Source: Monarcha castaneiventris obscurior
Lineage: Eukaryota; Chordata; Aves; Passeriformes; Monarchidae
Assembly: GCA_026261815.1 (NCBI GenBank)
Contig: JAMPIT010000258.1
Span: forward strand, 11,461,501 to 11,525,500
Direction of reading: 5' to 3'
DNA length: 64,000 nucleotides
Shown here in pieces: positions 27,479-40,673 of the stretch; positions within the stretch are counted from its first letter, which is position 1, and each line of letters begins with the position of its first letter. A program made the translations under genes and the position numbers. The notes under the pieces were generated by a model. It saw only the letters and a program-made list of their open reading frames with translations, was not told where the DNA came from and ran no database searches.

Positions 27479-29400
27479 AAATAAAGCTGGATATGTACAC
27501 TTCTAGAAAGAACATAGGAATGAAATCTCTCTTTGTTGGGGGTGTTTCTTTCACTTTGGAAAAAGAAATATTCTCCTCTATATTCTGGATACTTTGTAAT
27601 ATGCACTTTTGCACTATTTCCTTCTTCTGGTCCTAAATGAGGATGCTCATTTCCAAAACGTTTAAAGTATAGGCAAGTTTGATTATGACTTTTTAAATCG
27701 GATTTAGGTAAGGAAGTCAAATTTATCCAAGCTTGAAGAGGTTTTGTTAATACCAAGCATATCTGAATATGCCTGTCTTTGTACCTTTGCAGGATTTCAT
27801 GTTGCCTAATATAATGTTCGTCATGGTTTTAATTTTTCCTCAAAATGGATCTCTTTTATGTCTGCTATTTACCATCCTTGCCAGAGTCATTGAGCACAAG
27901 AAATACAGTATCTACAAGATGCAGAAACTGCTTTCTTCCTAGCACTCATGTAATATGTAGTGGATGGTTTTAAGAAAGGATCTTTACTCTGTGCTTTACC
28001 TATTCATGTGTAGGATTTTGATTTCATTTGAAATGAAAGGCGTAAACCTCAGGTCTGGAAACTAATAGAATTTCTGCATTTACCTGCTGATCCATAGCCT
28101 TTAGGTTAGATTGTGTGTCAGCCAGCAGTCGGCTTGTTGAATGAAGCAATACTTTAAAACTAAAATGAAAAGATTTCTGTTATATGTAGCCTGACACCAG
28201 ATATGAAGGCAGATTTCTGCTGGCTTATTATTGGAAATATTTTCCAGTGTGTCTGATAAGCGAGACTGAACAAGCTGTAGGAAGTAGACCTAATCAGATA
28301 ATGCTGACTTGCAGACCAGAAAAAAAGAGAAATGTATTTTCCTAAGTGCTATGCCTTCACTTGACAAGACTGAGGACAAAATGCTTGGTGTAATGGCAAA
28401 AGGCCCTGCAGAGAGCAGGGAGTGAACCTGCTGGTTCCTGGGGGTAGCTGTTGCGTCTAAGCCTTTTTTCTTGTGTGTGTTCATGGTCTGTGTCACAGAA
28501 GGTTTACATCTAAGTGCTTGAGTGCATTGGCACTCTGGAGATGGCATGTAAAAAGGACTGGGAGAACATCAGGCTAGATCAGCTCTTAATTTTTCAGTGA
28601 GTCTAGGTGGTTTTTCTTTTTCAAACTTCAGAGGAATTCAAAATGGGCTTATGAGAGGGTCCCCCTGAAGGATCGAGTGCTGTGTTCTGCTCAGACTCTC
28701 AGTGCTGCACACCCTCCTTGGAAATACACTCGAACACTGAGGATATTCACAGGAGAAGCAAATTCTCAGTATGATTATGGGACCTTCATGATGTTGCAGG
28801 ATGGAGGACAAGGGAGGGTCTTGTAGTAATTCTTAGAAAGATTTCCCAAAGAACTGAAGCAAAAAGATTCCTTTGTTATTTCTATGCCTAGGTATGAAGT
28901 GGTCATTACAACAGTTTGGTAGTTAACACAGGAAGATACTTAACTTCAGATTCTTTTATGTCTTCAGATTGCGTGTAGATAATAGATTATATCAAATGCA
29001 AACATAGTGCCACATTAATATTGCATGAGAAATGTGCACACTTTTATTTGTTGGCCTGAAGACATTTTAAAAAAAAAATGTTGGAAGATCCTCTTTATTC
29101 TAAGGGATTTTTTTAAACAGCTCAGCTCTTGGTTTTGTACCTTAAATGTCTCTGCTCAGGGAAAAAATGAATTTAATTGCATAAAACCTACTCTGCACTG
29201 ATTTTTCTAGGGAAAAGATTAAAGTTTTAAATGGATTGAGTGTCTCTGTAAGTATATTCACATTCATACGTGTCTGGACTGAGCATGCCATCTGTGGCTT
29301 CTGCTTTATTTTTCTTACTGTAAATTTGGAATTCAAAATAACATTTATTTTGTGAGGCAAAAAATCAATAAATCATTTAAGTTGTCCCACACTTCGTATA

Positions 29401-29416
29401 ACTAATTGTAATTAGT
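29401..29416. promoter_or_regulatory. Palindromic homeodomain-type site
   Basis: ACTAATTGTAATTAGT consists of two 7-bp arms (ACTAATT and AATTAGT) around a 2-bp spacer, so two TAATT cores face each other. Paired-class homeodomain dimers bind inverted TAAT sites of similar spacing. The surrounding about 150 bp is AT-rich and free of recognised repeats. Function is inferred from motif shape only. Confidence 0.25.
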
Positions 29417-32400
29417 ATAATGTCTTTGTTGGCAAGGGCTTATCAGGCACATAGCATGAAGAGGCAAAGAAAAAGCTTTATAAAGAATGATGTTGTTTTG
29501 TAAAGCTAATTGTGACACTATCTCTGCTATTGTGTGTGATTGAACTCTTAATTTTTAATCCAGTATTCCTTCCAGCAGCGTAGCTCCTAGTGTTACCTGA
29601 GGTTCTCTGCAATGTAATCATAGAACAGATTTTTGTCAGTTCTAGATTTTGCAGTTTGGTGCCAAAAGGATGTAGTCTAGACTTGAGTCAGCTAAATTGT
29701 GGCAAGTGGGTTGCAGTTTCTAAGTGTAATGAATTAGTTTGTTTTAATGTTTGTTATGCAAATCTTGTAGATAAGAATTCAATTAACTGTGATGTCCTGG
29801 ACTTTGGTGCTAGAGGAGCAGCCACAGGCTCCTCTGATGGATCCTGTCACGTGTATGGCCTTCGAGGAGCTGCTTGCCTGCAGAATTCCATGGCAGCATA
29901 GCCAAGTCTTCACTAGGTGATACTGGGAATCACTGAAAAGATGATGTTACTAAGAGAAATATCATGTGGAAGAGAAATCAGAGCATTTATTAATAAAGCA
30001 AAGAACTACTGTCCTACTTCATGAATGTGTTCTAGTAACTTGGGTTCACTGGGAATATCATATTCTGGTGCTAACTGAAGTCCTCACCATTCTTGATACC
30101 TAAGCATTAGCCTAGACTGACAGTGAGCTGGCAAGATGATTAGTATGATGATTCTTTTATTTACTATTCTCACAAAGCTGGATTGTGAAAGACTCGGAAA
30201 ATTAACTAATTTGCTACTTCAGTTGATAGCAGAGAAGCCATAAAAATTCTGGTTTTGAGCATTTCACTGCCATTCTAATAAGTATGGAGATTTTTCTCAA
30301 GGCTTCCAGTTGTATTATTAACCTCCTGCAGACTATTCAATGAATATTGGAAGAAAATATTCTGAATTCTGAAAATAGAAACTGTTCCGTGGGATAGAAG
30401 GAAATCTACTGTGACCCATAGTTCCTCTTCCTATGAGCTTCTCTGTGGCAGCCTCCTGCTTTTCTGAACTGTTTGCTGTATCTTGCTTTTTCTAAAGGCT
30501 GCCATCTGAGAGAAAAACGTTTGCCATTCTTCCTCTGCCAAATATGTCTGCCTGCAATCAAGGTGCTGCCTCCAATGTAAATATTTGAGCCAGTGGCTGC
30601 AGGCATGTGCTGCATAAATGTAGTGACTCTGGGGGAACAGAAAGGGGAATGACAAAAGCTAATCCTGTGTGTCCTGAGGATTTGGGACCCTATATTTTAA
30701 GTGGGGCTTTAATTAGGCTTCAACCTCTTCTGCCCACAATGTGCACGAGAGAAAGATGCCCATCAGAAAACCAGCTGCTATGGAAGCCAGGCAGTGGAGA
30801 GGTTAGAGGAAGTTTCCGTCGCTCAAATGTGATCATTATTTCTTTCTTTCTTGATAGTTGGACAGAGGTGAGTTAATTAAGAAAGCAGTGAAAGATTTGA
30901 TCTGTTTGGGTGGAATGTAGATAGTAAGCAAGACCCTAATATTGATACTAAACTGTGATATAGCACCTATATATGTGTGTGTGCTTCATTAAAATGTATG
31001 TCACAGAAAAAAAAAAGAAAAGGAAAGAGAAATATTTTGTTCTTTTTATACTTTAAGGAAAAGTTAATCTGGAGAAAGTTACAGTATTAAAAGAGAAGGC
31101 AACATCTGTGTTAATTAGCAGTTCATCTTCAAAGCTTGACTGATGGGTTACATTATGGCCTCTTGCAATTGAATTAAAATTCAGACCCATGCAAGTTCTA
31201 TTTTTACCTCCTTTTTCCATATCAGAATAATTTGTCTGGATTTAAGACTTCATTTTTGCTAAAAATATTGATGTTCCATAATCTAAAATGAACTTTTGGT
31301 TGGTGCAAATAGACAGTGTAGGGAAGAGCTCTGTGGCTCCGGATGCAATTCCAGAGCACGTGGCTTAATGATGTGTTAGGGATAAGGACATGTACTTCCT
31401 CCAAAGAATCTGTTTTTCTTGGGTATTTGACAGTTCAGCTCTTTGGTTCAAGAACTGTCGTGTGTGTACAGTGCCTTGCACAGTGAGGATTCACAGTGCT
31501 ACTGTAATGCAAATAATCAGTTAGTAATTTAGCAACAAATTAGGAATTAATTTTAGAATACCTGGGAACACTCTTCTGAATACCACAGCTGGGGAGAGAC
31601 GAGTTGTTGATAGAGGAATGTGCACCAATGAAGGTCTAATCTGTAGAGTTTGAATTCTCTTTCCAGTGAATATTATCTGCTCAGAAATAAAACTTAGAGT
31701 TAATATTCTGGTCCTCCATAAGCTTTTTTTTTTTTAATGGGCATCCATCCTGGTAAAAAGCAAAGTTCTCAGATAAATGTGAAGTGTAGGGAGAACAATG
31801 TAACATCACCTTCCCTTCCATGTCAATATCAAAGAGGTAGTGCTTGAACTACCACAATGACTACAGACTGTGGAAGATTTGAAAGGGTATCAGCTGATGT
31901 AGATCGGTGTGGGTTCTGTCAGCTGAGTATCTGGTCCAATGTTCTTCCCACTTAAATGAACAGTTAGCGTACAATCTCATGCTAGCTATTCTTTCATTTT
32001 CACCATAGCAATAAAACAAAATATCTTTATAAAAGCTTTTGCTCACATCCCAGTGTCACAGACATACAATGTACACCTTTACAAAGTTGTATCGTATTTT
32101 TGATTTAAACATAAAAAAGACCCAACCTAATAGAAAATGTTTTTATGAAAAATTTAGGCTGCTTTCAGATGAGGTTAGATGAACTCTTTTCAGTATCTTG
32201 TATTGAGAAGGTGAGAGCTAATCAAGAAATTTCTTCTGTATTCACCTACAATACATTTCACTAAAATATGCAGCTAGGAATAGTGAGTGCCCTTTAATAC
32301 CAAAAGAAAAGGGTGGGAAAGCCTCCTTAATTAAATCTCTTCAGGGATCCTGGATTAACTGCAGCTCTGTTTAGTTTATATCCTCCCTGTAGAAAAATGT

Positions 32401-33326
32401 GCAGACCCAAGACAGCAAATATTGATTTAAATGTAGATGCAGGGAAAAGGCCCTGTTGTCTTTTTTTTCTTCCACTTGGCACAGTTTTTAGTTTTGATTC
32501 ATTTTTGGTTACAGAGGATGAAAATATAGGTCCTTCTCTACTCCCTTCCACGCTGTGGGAAAATATTAAACCAGGACTCAGCAAACTGGACACAGCTACT
32601 GGTGAAGGGAAGAGCACATAAAGCTGCCCTACAGAGGACTGTGGCACCAGCCCTGAGACCTGAGTCAGAGTTTCAGCTGTCACTGCCTTTGTCGCAGCCA
32701 CCAGGGACTGCAGTAAGTCTTTGGCCTAGCATAGTCCAACAGAAAGTGGGGAGCAGTGGGACAGGGGCACACCATGGTGCCACAACCAGGGAAATGCTGG
32801 TATTACCTCCCATTTGCTTCAACCACTGCAAGCGTAAGTAATTGTCCTGTGGAGCAAGTGCTCTGCTGACACAGACCAGAAGAGTTGCATTTCCTGATAA
32901 ACTCAGTCTCCCTAAGCATGGAGTGAATTTTACTCGGGTGATTTTTGGAGAGAAAAATGGTTGTGTAAAGATGCCAACACCTTGGCCCTCAAACCTGCTT
33001 TTGTGAATTTAGTTTTCCTTCACTCTAAACATACTTGCATTTTTGTAACGGGTGACATTTCTGTGCGTCCTGTCCTGATTTAAGCACACATTTGCTCATC
33101 AACAAAATCCAAGTGCAAATGGAGATGAGTGGAGCCATGTGCTTCTTTCTGCACAGTGCACCTCCAGCAGGTCGAGGTTGTTTGTGATTGTGCATAAACT
33201 GCTCAACTTCAGACCCCAGGGGACAAGTGCAACCGGGGCACTCACAAAAGGCATCTTCTAGTAATAACTTGAGTGCATGAAGTAGCATGGGCTGTGGCTC
33301 AGACCATGGTCTGTACTTAAGAAAGC

Positions 33327-33387
33327 GAAATAAAGAATCTTGACTTAAGAGAAATAAACAATCTCGACTCAAGAGAAATCAAGAGAA
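33327..33387 (+). repeat. Degenerate 24-bp tandem repeat (2.5 copies)
   Basis: Copies start at 33327 (GAAATAAAGAATCTTGACTT...) and 33351 (GAAATAAACAATCTCGACTC...), followed by a partial third copy at 33375 (GAAATCAAGAGAA). The copies differ at three positions. The AATAAA content and flank raised the thought of an old LTR end, but no terminal TG...CA pair or second LTR was found. Confidence 0.7.
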
Positions 33388-34840
33388 TATGTATTTCTGG
33401 AAACAGGATTAGAGAAGAGAGTGGAGAAGGAAAAAGATTGGAATTGGGATTTAGTGTTCTGCAAAGGGTTTGCACCAAGACCACAGTTCATACCTGAAGA
33501 GTCAGTGCAACCTGCAGAAGCCCAGTAGCTGTAAGAAATTTAGCTACCAATTCGTGCTCTCTACAGGGGATGCCATTCAGATTGAAAAGATTAGCACAGG
33601 TTTGAGAATGCATGAGAATCACCTTGAAGTAATATATATGTGCAATATATAGGCTGGAGGGCAGAGTTTACAATTATAATTCTTTAGTCTTGTTTCTCTT
33701 CTGTGTGCTTTGCAGCAAGCTGGACCTCTATGATCACCCTTGATAAACAGAAATTCTGCTTTTCTTCTCTAAGCTCAGCAGCAGAAGCATCTGAAGGAGC
33801 TCTCTCTGCCTCAGTGAAATAACTTCCTTCTCTTGTTGTCTGAGTTCACAACTGAACTGAGATGCATCAAAGTCAGGTCAAGGAATCAAAAATAAGGAAA
33901 CTACAAAAGCCTGGACAGCAGAAGTCAATTTTCTTAGGCTGCTGCCTTTTTTTCCCCACTTTGTTTCAGGTTTCCATGACTGTATTGAACAGACCAAAGA
34001 AAGAAAGGGAATAATTTTTTTAAATGTACATAACACAAAGATTGGAAATATATCCATAAATTAAATACCCAAGCAGATGCCTCAGGTATTTCAGTGCTTG
34101 TAGTAATAGATTAGTCCTTATTTCTAATGTTGGTTTTGCCTGTCTTGCCCAAAACTGTAAATAGTAAGTCATATAGTTTTGGTGGTTTTTTAATTAGATG
34201 CAGTTAAATGCAAAACCATCATTTCTCTGCTCCCTTTTGTGATCATTCAGAAGTGTCCTTCCTGTCTTTTTTTCAATGCCATTTTGACATGGGATTTATT
34301 AATTGTTACATCTCTTTTTAAATCAGATTGTGGGGAGAGATTCTCATGGGCTAATTGTGGGGAGAGATTTAGTTTGTGACCTACAAGTAGCCTTTACTGC
34401 GGGTTTATAGCAAACTCAACTGAAATGGGCTGTGTTCCATTGGTGCAGTATTAATATAAACAGAAAGCCAATGTTTCTGGGGATGAGTTGAACAGTGTGC
34501 CACCCAACTGCAGTTTATTGTCAGGATTCACAGTAAGGATAATCTACCAAGAGTTTGGGCTGGCAGGAGTGCATCACTTCCATACCCAGGTACATCTTGC
34601 TGGGCACAGGCACTGCCTGAATCTGGAATGTGGTCTGTGCTGTTCATAATGCATTCCACTTGTTTGAGCTTTGCATGAAACTATACATGATGGACAATAA
34701 AACATCTGTCCATGTATAAATGCTTCACTTTCAGAATGACCTGAAGCACGATGTGTGAGGCAGCCTGCTCACTGCTAGAGGGGCACGGCTGTTTATTATT
34801 AGATGTCCTGCACCATTATGGAGTGCAAAGCAAGCACATG

Positions 34841-34869
34841 TGTGTACACACATACACACACACACGTAC
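34841..34869 (+). repeat. (CA)n microsatellite, interrupted
   Basis: A TGTG stretch passes into a run of ACAC units with two interruptions (CATACA and CACGTACA). It is a simple repeat only. Confidence 0.85.
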
Positions 34870-35929
34870 AGAAGAATGAATAATTATGATAAATGGCTGC
34901 CTAACAGGTATCTCTATAATGCAGAAATAGTAACCATTTTTACCACGTGAAATCAATTCTCTGTGCTTGCATCTTCTTTGCTCTTCTTGAGCTATTTTTT
35001 CTGCAGAAAGTATGTAATGAAATAATTAGCAACAAAGCACCGTGTCTTAGAGAAAACAGAAATAAACCCAGGCTAGGGCTGATATTCTTCAAGATTTAGA
35101 GTCTTGCCCTTTTCCTGTACCAAATGTACTTCCTTTTCTCCTCTCAAAAAACCAGCTCTCTGGCAAGAGAAGTGTATGTGCTCCTCAGGGGAGAGGTGAG
35201 AGCCTTGCTGTTCTCTCAGTGGTGGGTGCATTTTTCTGTCAACTCCTTCCAATCTGTCATTTACAAACCTACATCTGATGTGAAGAGGATGGCATAGACC
35301 AAATACGTGACTTGGGGAATGTGGGTGTTTAATTTGGCAAAGCAGAAGAGTTTTTCAGCAGCTGTATTCAGAGATGCTTCCTCAGGGAAAAAAAAAAATA
35401 AAGAGAGAAGCCTCAGTCAGCATAAGTACAATGGTAGCATTAATTTGGTCAGTATAGAATTTCGTAATGGATCACCAGTATGCACTGGCAGATGAATTTC
35501 CCATATTTTTAGTTGTAAGGAAATATACCATGATTCAGCAATGCAAAAACCCAGAGAAACCCAGGGAGAAGAAGAGCTGATTGTCTTGAACAAGGGAGTG
35601 CAGAGGGGGCATGTACCTTCTACCCTCATTCCCGAGGACCTGTCACAGATGAGGCTGACACAGGGCACGTGACAGAGTGCCAGGCAAAACCAGAGTACCC
35701 TGACCCCCTCCCACAGGATTAATGGTTTCTTGATGCACCACAGATACAAATAAGCACCAGAGACAATTCTCCCTGAACACAGTCTAAGTTAATCCTGGCA
35801 TAGTTTTGAAAATACTTCAGTTTATTTTGAATCATTTTAAAAAAACCTTTTTGTTGGAAGGGCAGCTCACATTATAAAGCCTCTGCTCTTTGGATTACAG
35901 TCTCTTTGTTTAGACCCATACTCTTATTT

Positions 35930-36260
35930 ATACTTATTTATTAATCAAGAGGCCCAACGAGCTGCTGCAAATAAAGCTGCTGCTGATTCAGTAGATTGGT
36001 AGGAGAGTCATCTGAGGATTAATTCTATAAACAGCCTTTATGAAAAGATATATTTTTTGTCAATTAATTGGCCTGGAGAATTTTGTCATTTCAATCTGTC
36101 ATTGTTGAATTTTACTTTACTGCAATATTTTGAAATTAAGTCAAAAAGGAAAAGTGTCTATCTAATGCTTTTGGCAAGCTCTCTGTTAATTAATAGCTTT
36201 TTGAAGTACTAAATTTCCCTGCTTTTTATCTTAATTAACACTCTTAATTGACCTTCTGTG
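35930..36260. promoter_or_regulatory. TAATTA-rich candidate enhancer/conserved element
   Basis: Within about 330 bp there are repeated homeodomain-type cores: TTATTAATC, GGATTAATT, the perfect palindrome CAATTAATTG at 36061-36070, and TTAATTAA at 36186-36193 and again at 36231-36238, followed by TTAATTGACC. The stretch contains no recognised repeat and no coding potential. Its texture resembles vertebrate conserved non-coding elements, but base composition alone raises the frequency of such motifs, so this is a suggestion. Confidence 0.25.
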
Positions 36261-39200
36261 ATCTCTAGTTTTTCCCAAAAGAATTAAAAAATAGGCTTCT
36301 AAGTTCTTTTCTGCAGTCAGATTGACATGTGATTGCTTGTCTACACATCTTCTCTGCCCTCACAAATGTTTTTTTCATTTTTATTTTTTACCACTGAAGT
36401 CCCCACTGGAAATTACAGTCCATTGAACCATAGAGCTAAAATTGATTGTGCACATAAAAAACCCTGGAACAATTGAATGAAGAAAAGAACTTCCTGGAAT
36501 TCTCTGGTGAAATCAGAGCTCAAGTGACAACAAAACTTTTACCCGATTTGAACTCACCTGCCCTGGATCACTAAGGAAATATTTTATGTTCCTCCATTTG
36601 CCCCCAATGACAGAAAGAACTAGCTTTTCCTTCATTTAGCCTACATCAAAGCATGGTTATAGATGTCAAAGAAGATGAATTTCAGTTGCCAACCCTTTTT
36701 GGGTGCATTCTCGGTTCCATCTTCTTTATACCAATTTCTTATTCTTTCTGTGAAAAAGTGGAAAGTGAAAGCTAAAGAGCCCTGTCTAACTGCTTTTACT
36801 TTAAATTAATTTTTAATTAAAGCTTTATGTATCACATATTACAATTCTAGCAATCCTAAAAGTGCCTTTTACCATTTTCTTCTGAAATATAGAATGCAAG
36901 TGTCTTTTGTAATGTGTTGTGGGAAACTGTAGTCAGTTGTTTCTCCTGGAGTTTATGGAAGGCATTACTAAAAATGCAGTTCTATGCTTTGAGACTTGAA
37001 ACTTTCAAGTAACTATTAATCTTGGGGCTTACTTTTATATTCTGAGATTAAATAAGGACATTTTAAGCACTTAAACCTTCACTAAGAGCAAGATAAGCAA
37101 GCATATACTTCATTTCAAGCATTTTAAACTGGTCTTTTCATGTCTTTAATGTTAAGCATATGCTTATGTACTTTTCTGAAATGGTGGATGGTATTTAGCT
37201 GAGTGAATTACAACCAATAACTAACATTTCTTTTAAGAATCCCTAATAAAGTAGGAAGTATGCAAAATAAGCTTTCATTTTTAAGATAAACAAAGTAACT
37301 TTTTGTGAGCATTGCCTTTTTATTGCTGCATTCAGCTGTAAATCATGTCTTGAAAGCAAAGCCATTTTTTTAAAAGTGTTTTTTGAAAAATAGTGCATTA
37401 TTTTCTCCTGAGCTGTTGAGACAATTTCCTGTCTAGATCTGGTACCCCATTAATTTTAGGCTATTAAAAAAAAGTCGCTTTGAGCCATAGGAAACAATTT
37501 TGGGATTGTTGCACACACATATATCACAACATATCTGCCTGCTGTAGTTCTACAGATGATGTTTAACTATTTTGGGATGTTTACCCTATTTTGGGATTAA
37601 TATCCTCATTTCCCCAGATTTGTGCAGTAACATAACCTTATGCTATAGCCTTATCCTCCTAGAAATGGAGGATTTCTTTCTTTCCTATGTGTAAAATTTG
37701 AAATTTGAGTGCAATTACAATAACAAGAGGAACTCTTTTTCTAATGAGTCTCAAAAACCCCTGACCAAGAAACATGTAAAACTCTCCTGTAGAGAGGGAA
37801 ATTGAGTGCACAGTGTTAGCATAATAGCAAGGGCTGAGACATTGCTTTGCGCTACAGTTTTATGGGATGATATTTTAAAAGGTATTTGGAGATTTATGGC
37901 TTTTTAGGGACAGCTAAAATTGTTTTCACATTTCTAATATTGCTTTCATTAGAATTTTGAAAGTATGTTTATGGTATCAGATTGAATTCGAAGGTGTTAC
38001 CAAATCATCCAGAATCCCCACTGCTTAAGTATATTCCCTTGTATCCCCGTGTATCTTCACAGGAAAAAATGGGATTGATGTAAGTGCTTTGGTTTAAAGT
38101 ATATAATCTGTATTCTGTCATGTACTTCATCTCCCAGGGAAGGTACCTGGGAACTCACTCTGCTGGTTTTATTTATCCTGCCAGTGCAGTATATAGATGA
38201 GAGGACTAAGGTCCAATGGTGTTAAAACAAGACATGAAATATTGATTAATTCTTTTTTTAAATTCCTTTTTCCTCCTGAGTATAGCAAATTTCAGATGCT
38301 ACTGTCAATATAATGCTCTCCAATAAACCTCCATTATCGGAAGGGTCCTGATCTTCATCGTGTTCTTATAAATAGTTATTATGATTCTAAAGCACTTTAA
38401 AAGCTCAAGGCCAGTGTTTTCCTGGTGCAAGTGCTGAAAGCAAGTTAGAAGCAATGCAGCCTTTTATCATGGCAGAATGTTACTCTGAAATAACATGAAT
38501 TGGATTGGGAATTCTCCCTGCTAGACAGTAGCAGAACATTCTGGTTGAAGAGATGAAGATTGTGATGGAGCAGATAAACAGATGTACAGTTTCATGGCTA
38601 TAGAGGTGTCAAAAAAAAGAAGCACAATTACAGTTGGTATCCACCTAATGTAATGTGGATGTTTGACACCCTGCCTTTGGTTCCCACTTGTCCTTCTTCA
38701 GTTTAAGTTTACCCTTTATTGTTTCCAGTATGGTCCTTTACAAAAGCAGCTAAACAGAGACTTACCAATTTCCCCAAGGAAAAGGACATTTCAGGAAAGG
38801 TAGGGATAGAAGTTCACACCAGCTCACCCATGAAGGATGACAGACATGGGCAAGGAAGAGAATATTTAACTACTTTCAGTGTTCTTGGACTCAACTCTGG
38901 GAGTTGAGGTAACTGTTTTTCACTGAAAAATCAAAGGTTTATTCAAACTGGAGTGTACTGGATTTTCTTTAGGAATGTAAAGCTCTTGGAGCTTTTATTT
39001 TATCCATAATAAAAAGTATTAATCAGAGAAGGAATTTGAATTTCAGACCTGTATGTGCCAGGTAATTGTCATGATAAAGGTTGTACAACTACTTTTTCAC
39101 CCATTGTCTTAAATAGTGTTTAATTCAACTTGGGCAAGTAAGTAACACAGAATCTGTGCCAAAAGCCACAGATTGGTATATTTACGCAGGAGGAGGGAGG

Positions 39201-40565
39201 CAGGAGACCTTAATACATTCTTGCTGTGAACCAGAAAGAAACACCTGAGTTTGGTTCTTCTGTGTCACAGGGAAGCTGGGTCTTATAGGTTGGATAAGTT
39301 GCTACAGGATTTTTTTTCTATGTGAAATTTTCATTCCTACCCCAGGATGAGAATGTTTTCAGAAGATTTTGTTGGTGGCAGTAACTGATTTGCACATAGG
39401 CTTACTTGGGAGTTCTTTTACAGCAAAACTTAATTGTGTGCAAACTTCAGGCTGCTTTAACTTAGGATGGAGAACAGAGTGCTCCCTGCCATACCAAAAA
39501 TCTAAGAGCTTACAGGTGTGTCAGAAAGCTCATATATCCCCTCCTCTCACTCACACCCGGCTCTATTAAGGTACTCTCTTAAGAAGTTTTTATGAGTTTT
39601 GTAATATCTTTCTTTGGAAACTGAGCATTTTTTAAATAATTTAAATTATTTTCACTGATTTCAGTCAAACTGAAAGCAATCATGCACAAAGCTGGACTTC
39701 AACCAGTTTGTAAGCAGCAAGGGCTGAGTGTGTTCTCACTACTCATGAGGTTTGAAAGCAGTGAGTCTTGCATGCCCAGGTTATCTGGGCAACTCTGTTG
39801 ACTCCCAGTCCCCCATTGGTAACATTTGTGTGAGCAGAGCAAACAGGATCTGGTTTGTGGTTAACAGTGCATGTGTTTGCTCAGATAGGCAGTCTGTGAG
39901 CCAAATCCTTACACCTGTAATTTTTCTCACTCGTGCAGGTAATACTTTTGGGCTGATTGAACATATCTAGTCATTTGAGCAAAGACTGTCAATCTGGGCA
40001 CTATCCTTTGTCTCTGCTGTATTATCTCAAAGAATGATAACACAAAATTATGTAAAGGGATGTGCACAGAATTTTGGTTTTCAAAACCTTATATTAGATG
40101 GTTTTGTACCAAAATATCCTTGGAAGTTTCATTACTGTGGGAATTTTCAGGTTGAGGATAGCCTACTGCAGATTAAGATTTTGCTTGAAGAACAGGATGA
40201 TGCCTATTCACATGCACACACCACAAATTCTGACACTACTTTATATTTTGGTAAACTTTATCTCATTTTAAAAATTGCTAATTGCTGTCTTTCAGATGTG
40301 AAGATAAATTATTTTCTGTCTTACGGGAGATGCATTGTTTGACTTCAAATATTTAACGCGGTATTTTTTTCTGTGGACAATAGCTGGAGGTCCCAAGCTG
40401 GGAAGAATGAGAGCATATCTATAAATAATTCAAAGTAATTGTATGGTTTTGACAGATTGTCAAGCTGCTTAATGCCTTTTGTCCCAGGCAATGGATTGTA
40501 TTTCTTTGATAAAGTGTTGATAATTTCTCATTGCAATTTGTTTTGTGTATGTTGTATTTTTACAG

Positions 40566-40673
40566 AGTCCAGTCAGGTTCATATCTCAGCACGGGTTGGT
40601 TTACCTTAATTTTGGCTATGGATGCCTGCTATGGAATTCATGTCTATGGGATGATAAATGACACCTACTGCAA
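40566..40673 (+). CDS. ST6GALNAC3: ST6GALNAC3, penultimate coding exon (sialylmotif S)
   Basis: This 108-bp exon encodes 35 full codons starting VQSGSYLSTGWFT and ending GMINDTYC, plus one base completing an upstream Arg codon and two bases of a Lys codon. It is flanked by an acceptor TTTTTACAG|A and a strong donor CAA|GTAAGA. The GSYLSTGW block is the small sialylmotif (S), which contributes to binding of both CMP-sialic acid and acceptor in vertebrate sialyltransferases. The text matches ST6GALNAC3 as I know it from mammals: ACYGIHVYGMINDTYCK is characteristic of this paralogue rather than ST6GALNAC5. The enzyme is a type II Golgi membrane protein that adds alpha-2,6 sialic acid to GalNAc of Neu5Ac-alpha-2,3-Gal-beta-1,3-GalNAc, for example making GD1alpha from GM1b. 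NDT is a potential N-glycosylation sequon. The rest of the gene lies upstream of this window. Confidence 0.96.

Larger units (their letters stand above)
23191..40565 (+). other. ST6GALNAC3: Large intron of ST6GALNAC3 (second part in window)
   Basis: This continues the intron up to the acceptor TTTTTACAG|A at 40566. It holds the 68-bp tandem duplication, the 7-bp AT satellite, AT and CA microsatellites, a 24-bp degenerate tandem repeat at 33327, several inverted repeats and the TAATTA-rich stretch at about 35930-36260. No open frame has a recognisable domain. Poly-A or poly-T runs of 10-14 occur near 31.73 and 35.39 kb with no adjacent retrogene that I can recognise. Confidence 0.75.

Noticed and set aside
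33025..33450. A solo endogenous-retrovirus LTR
   Set aside because: There is an AATAAA-rich tandem repeat, but no TG...CA termini, target duplication or second LTR could be found.
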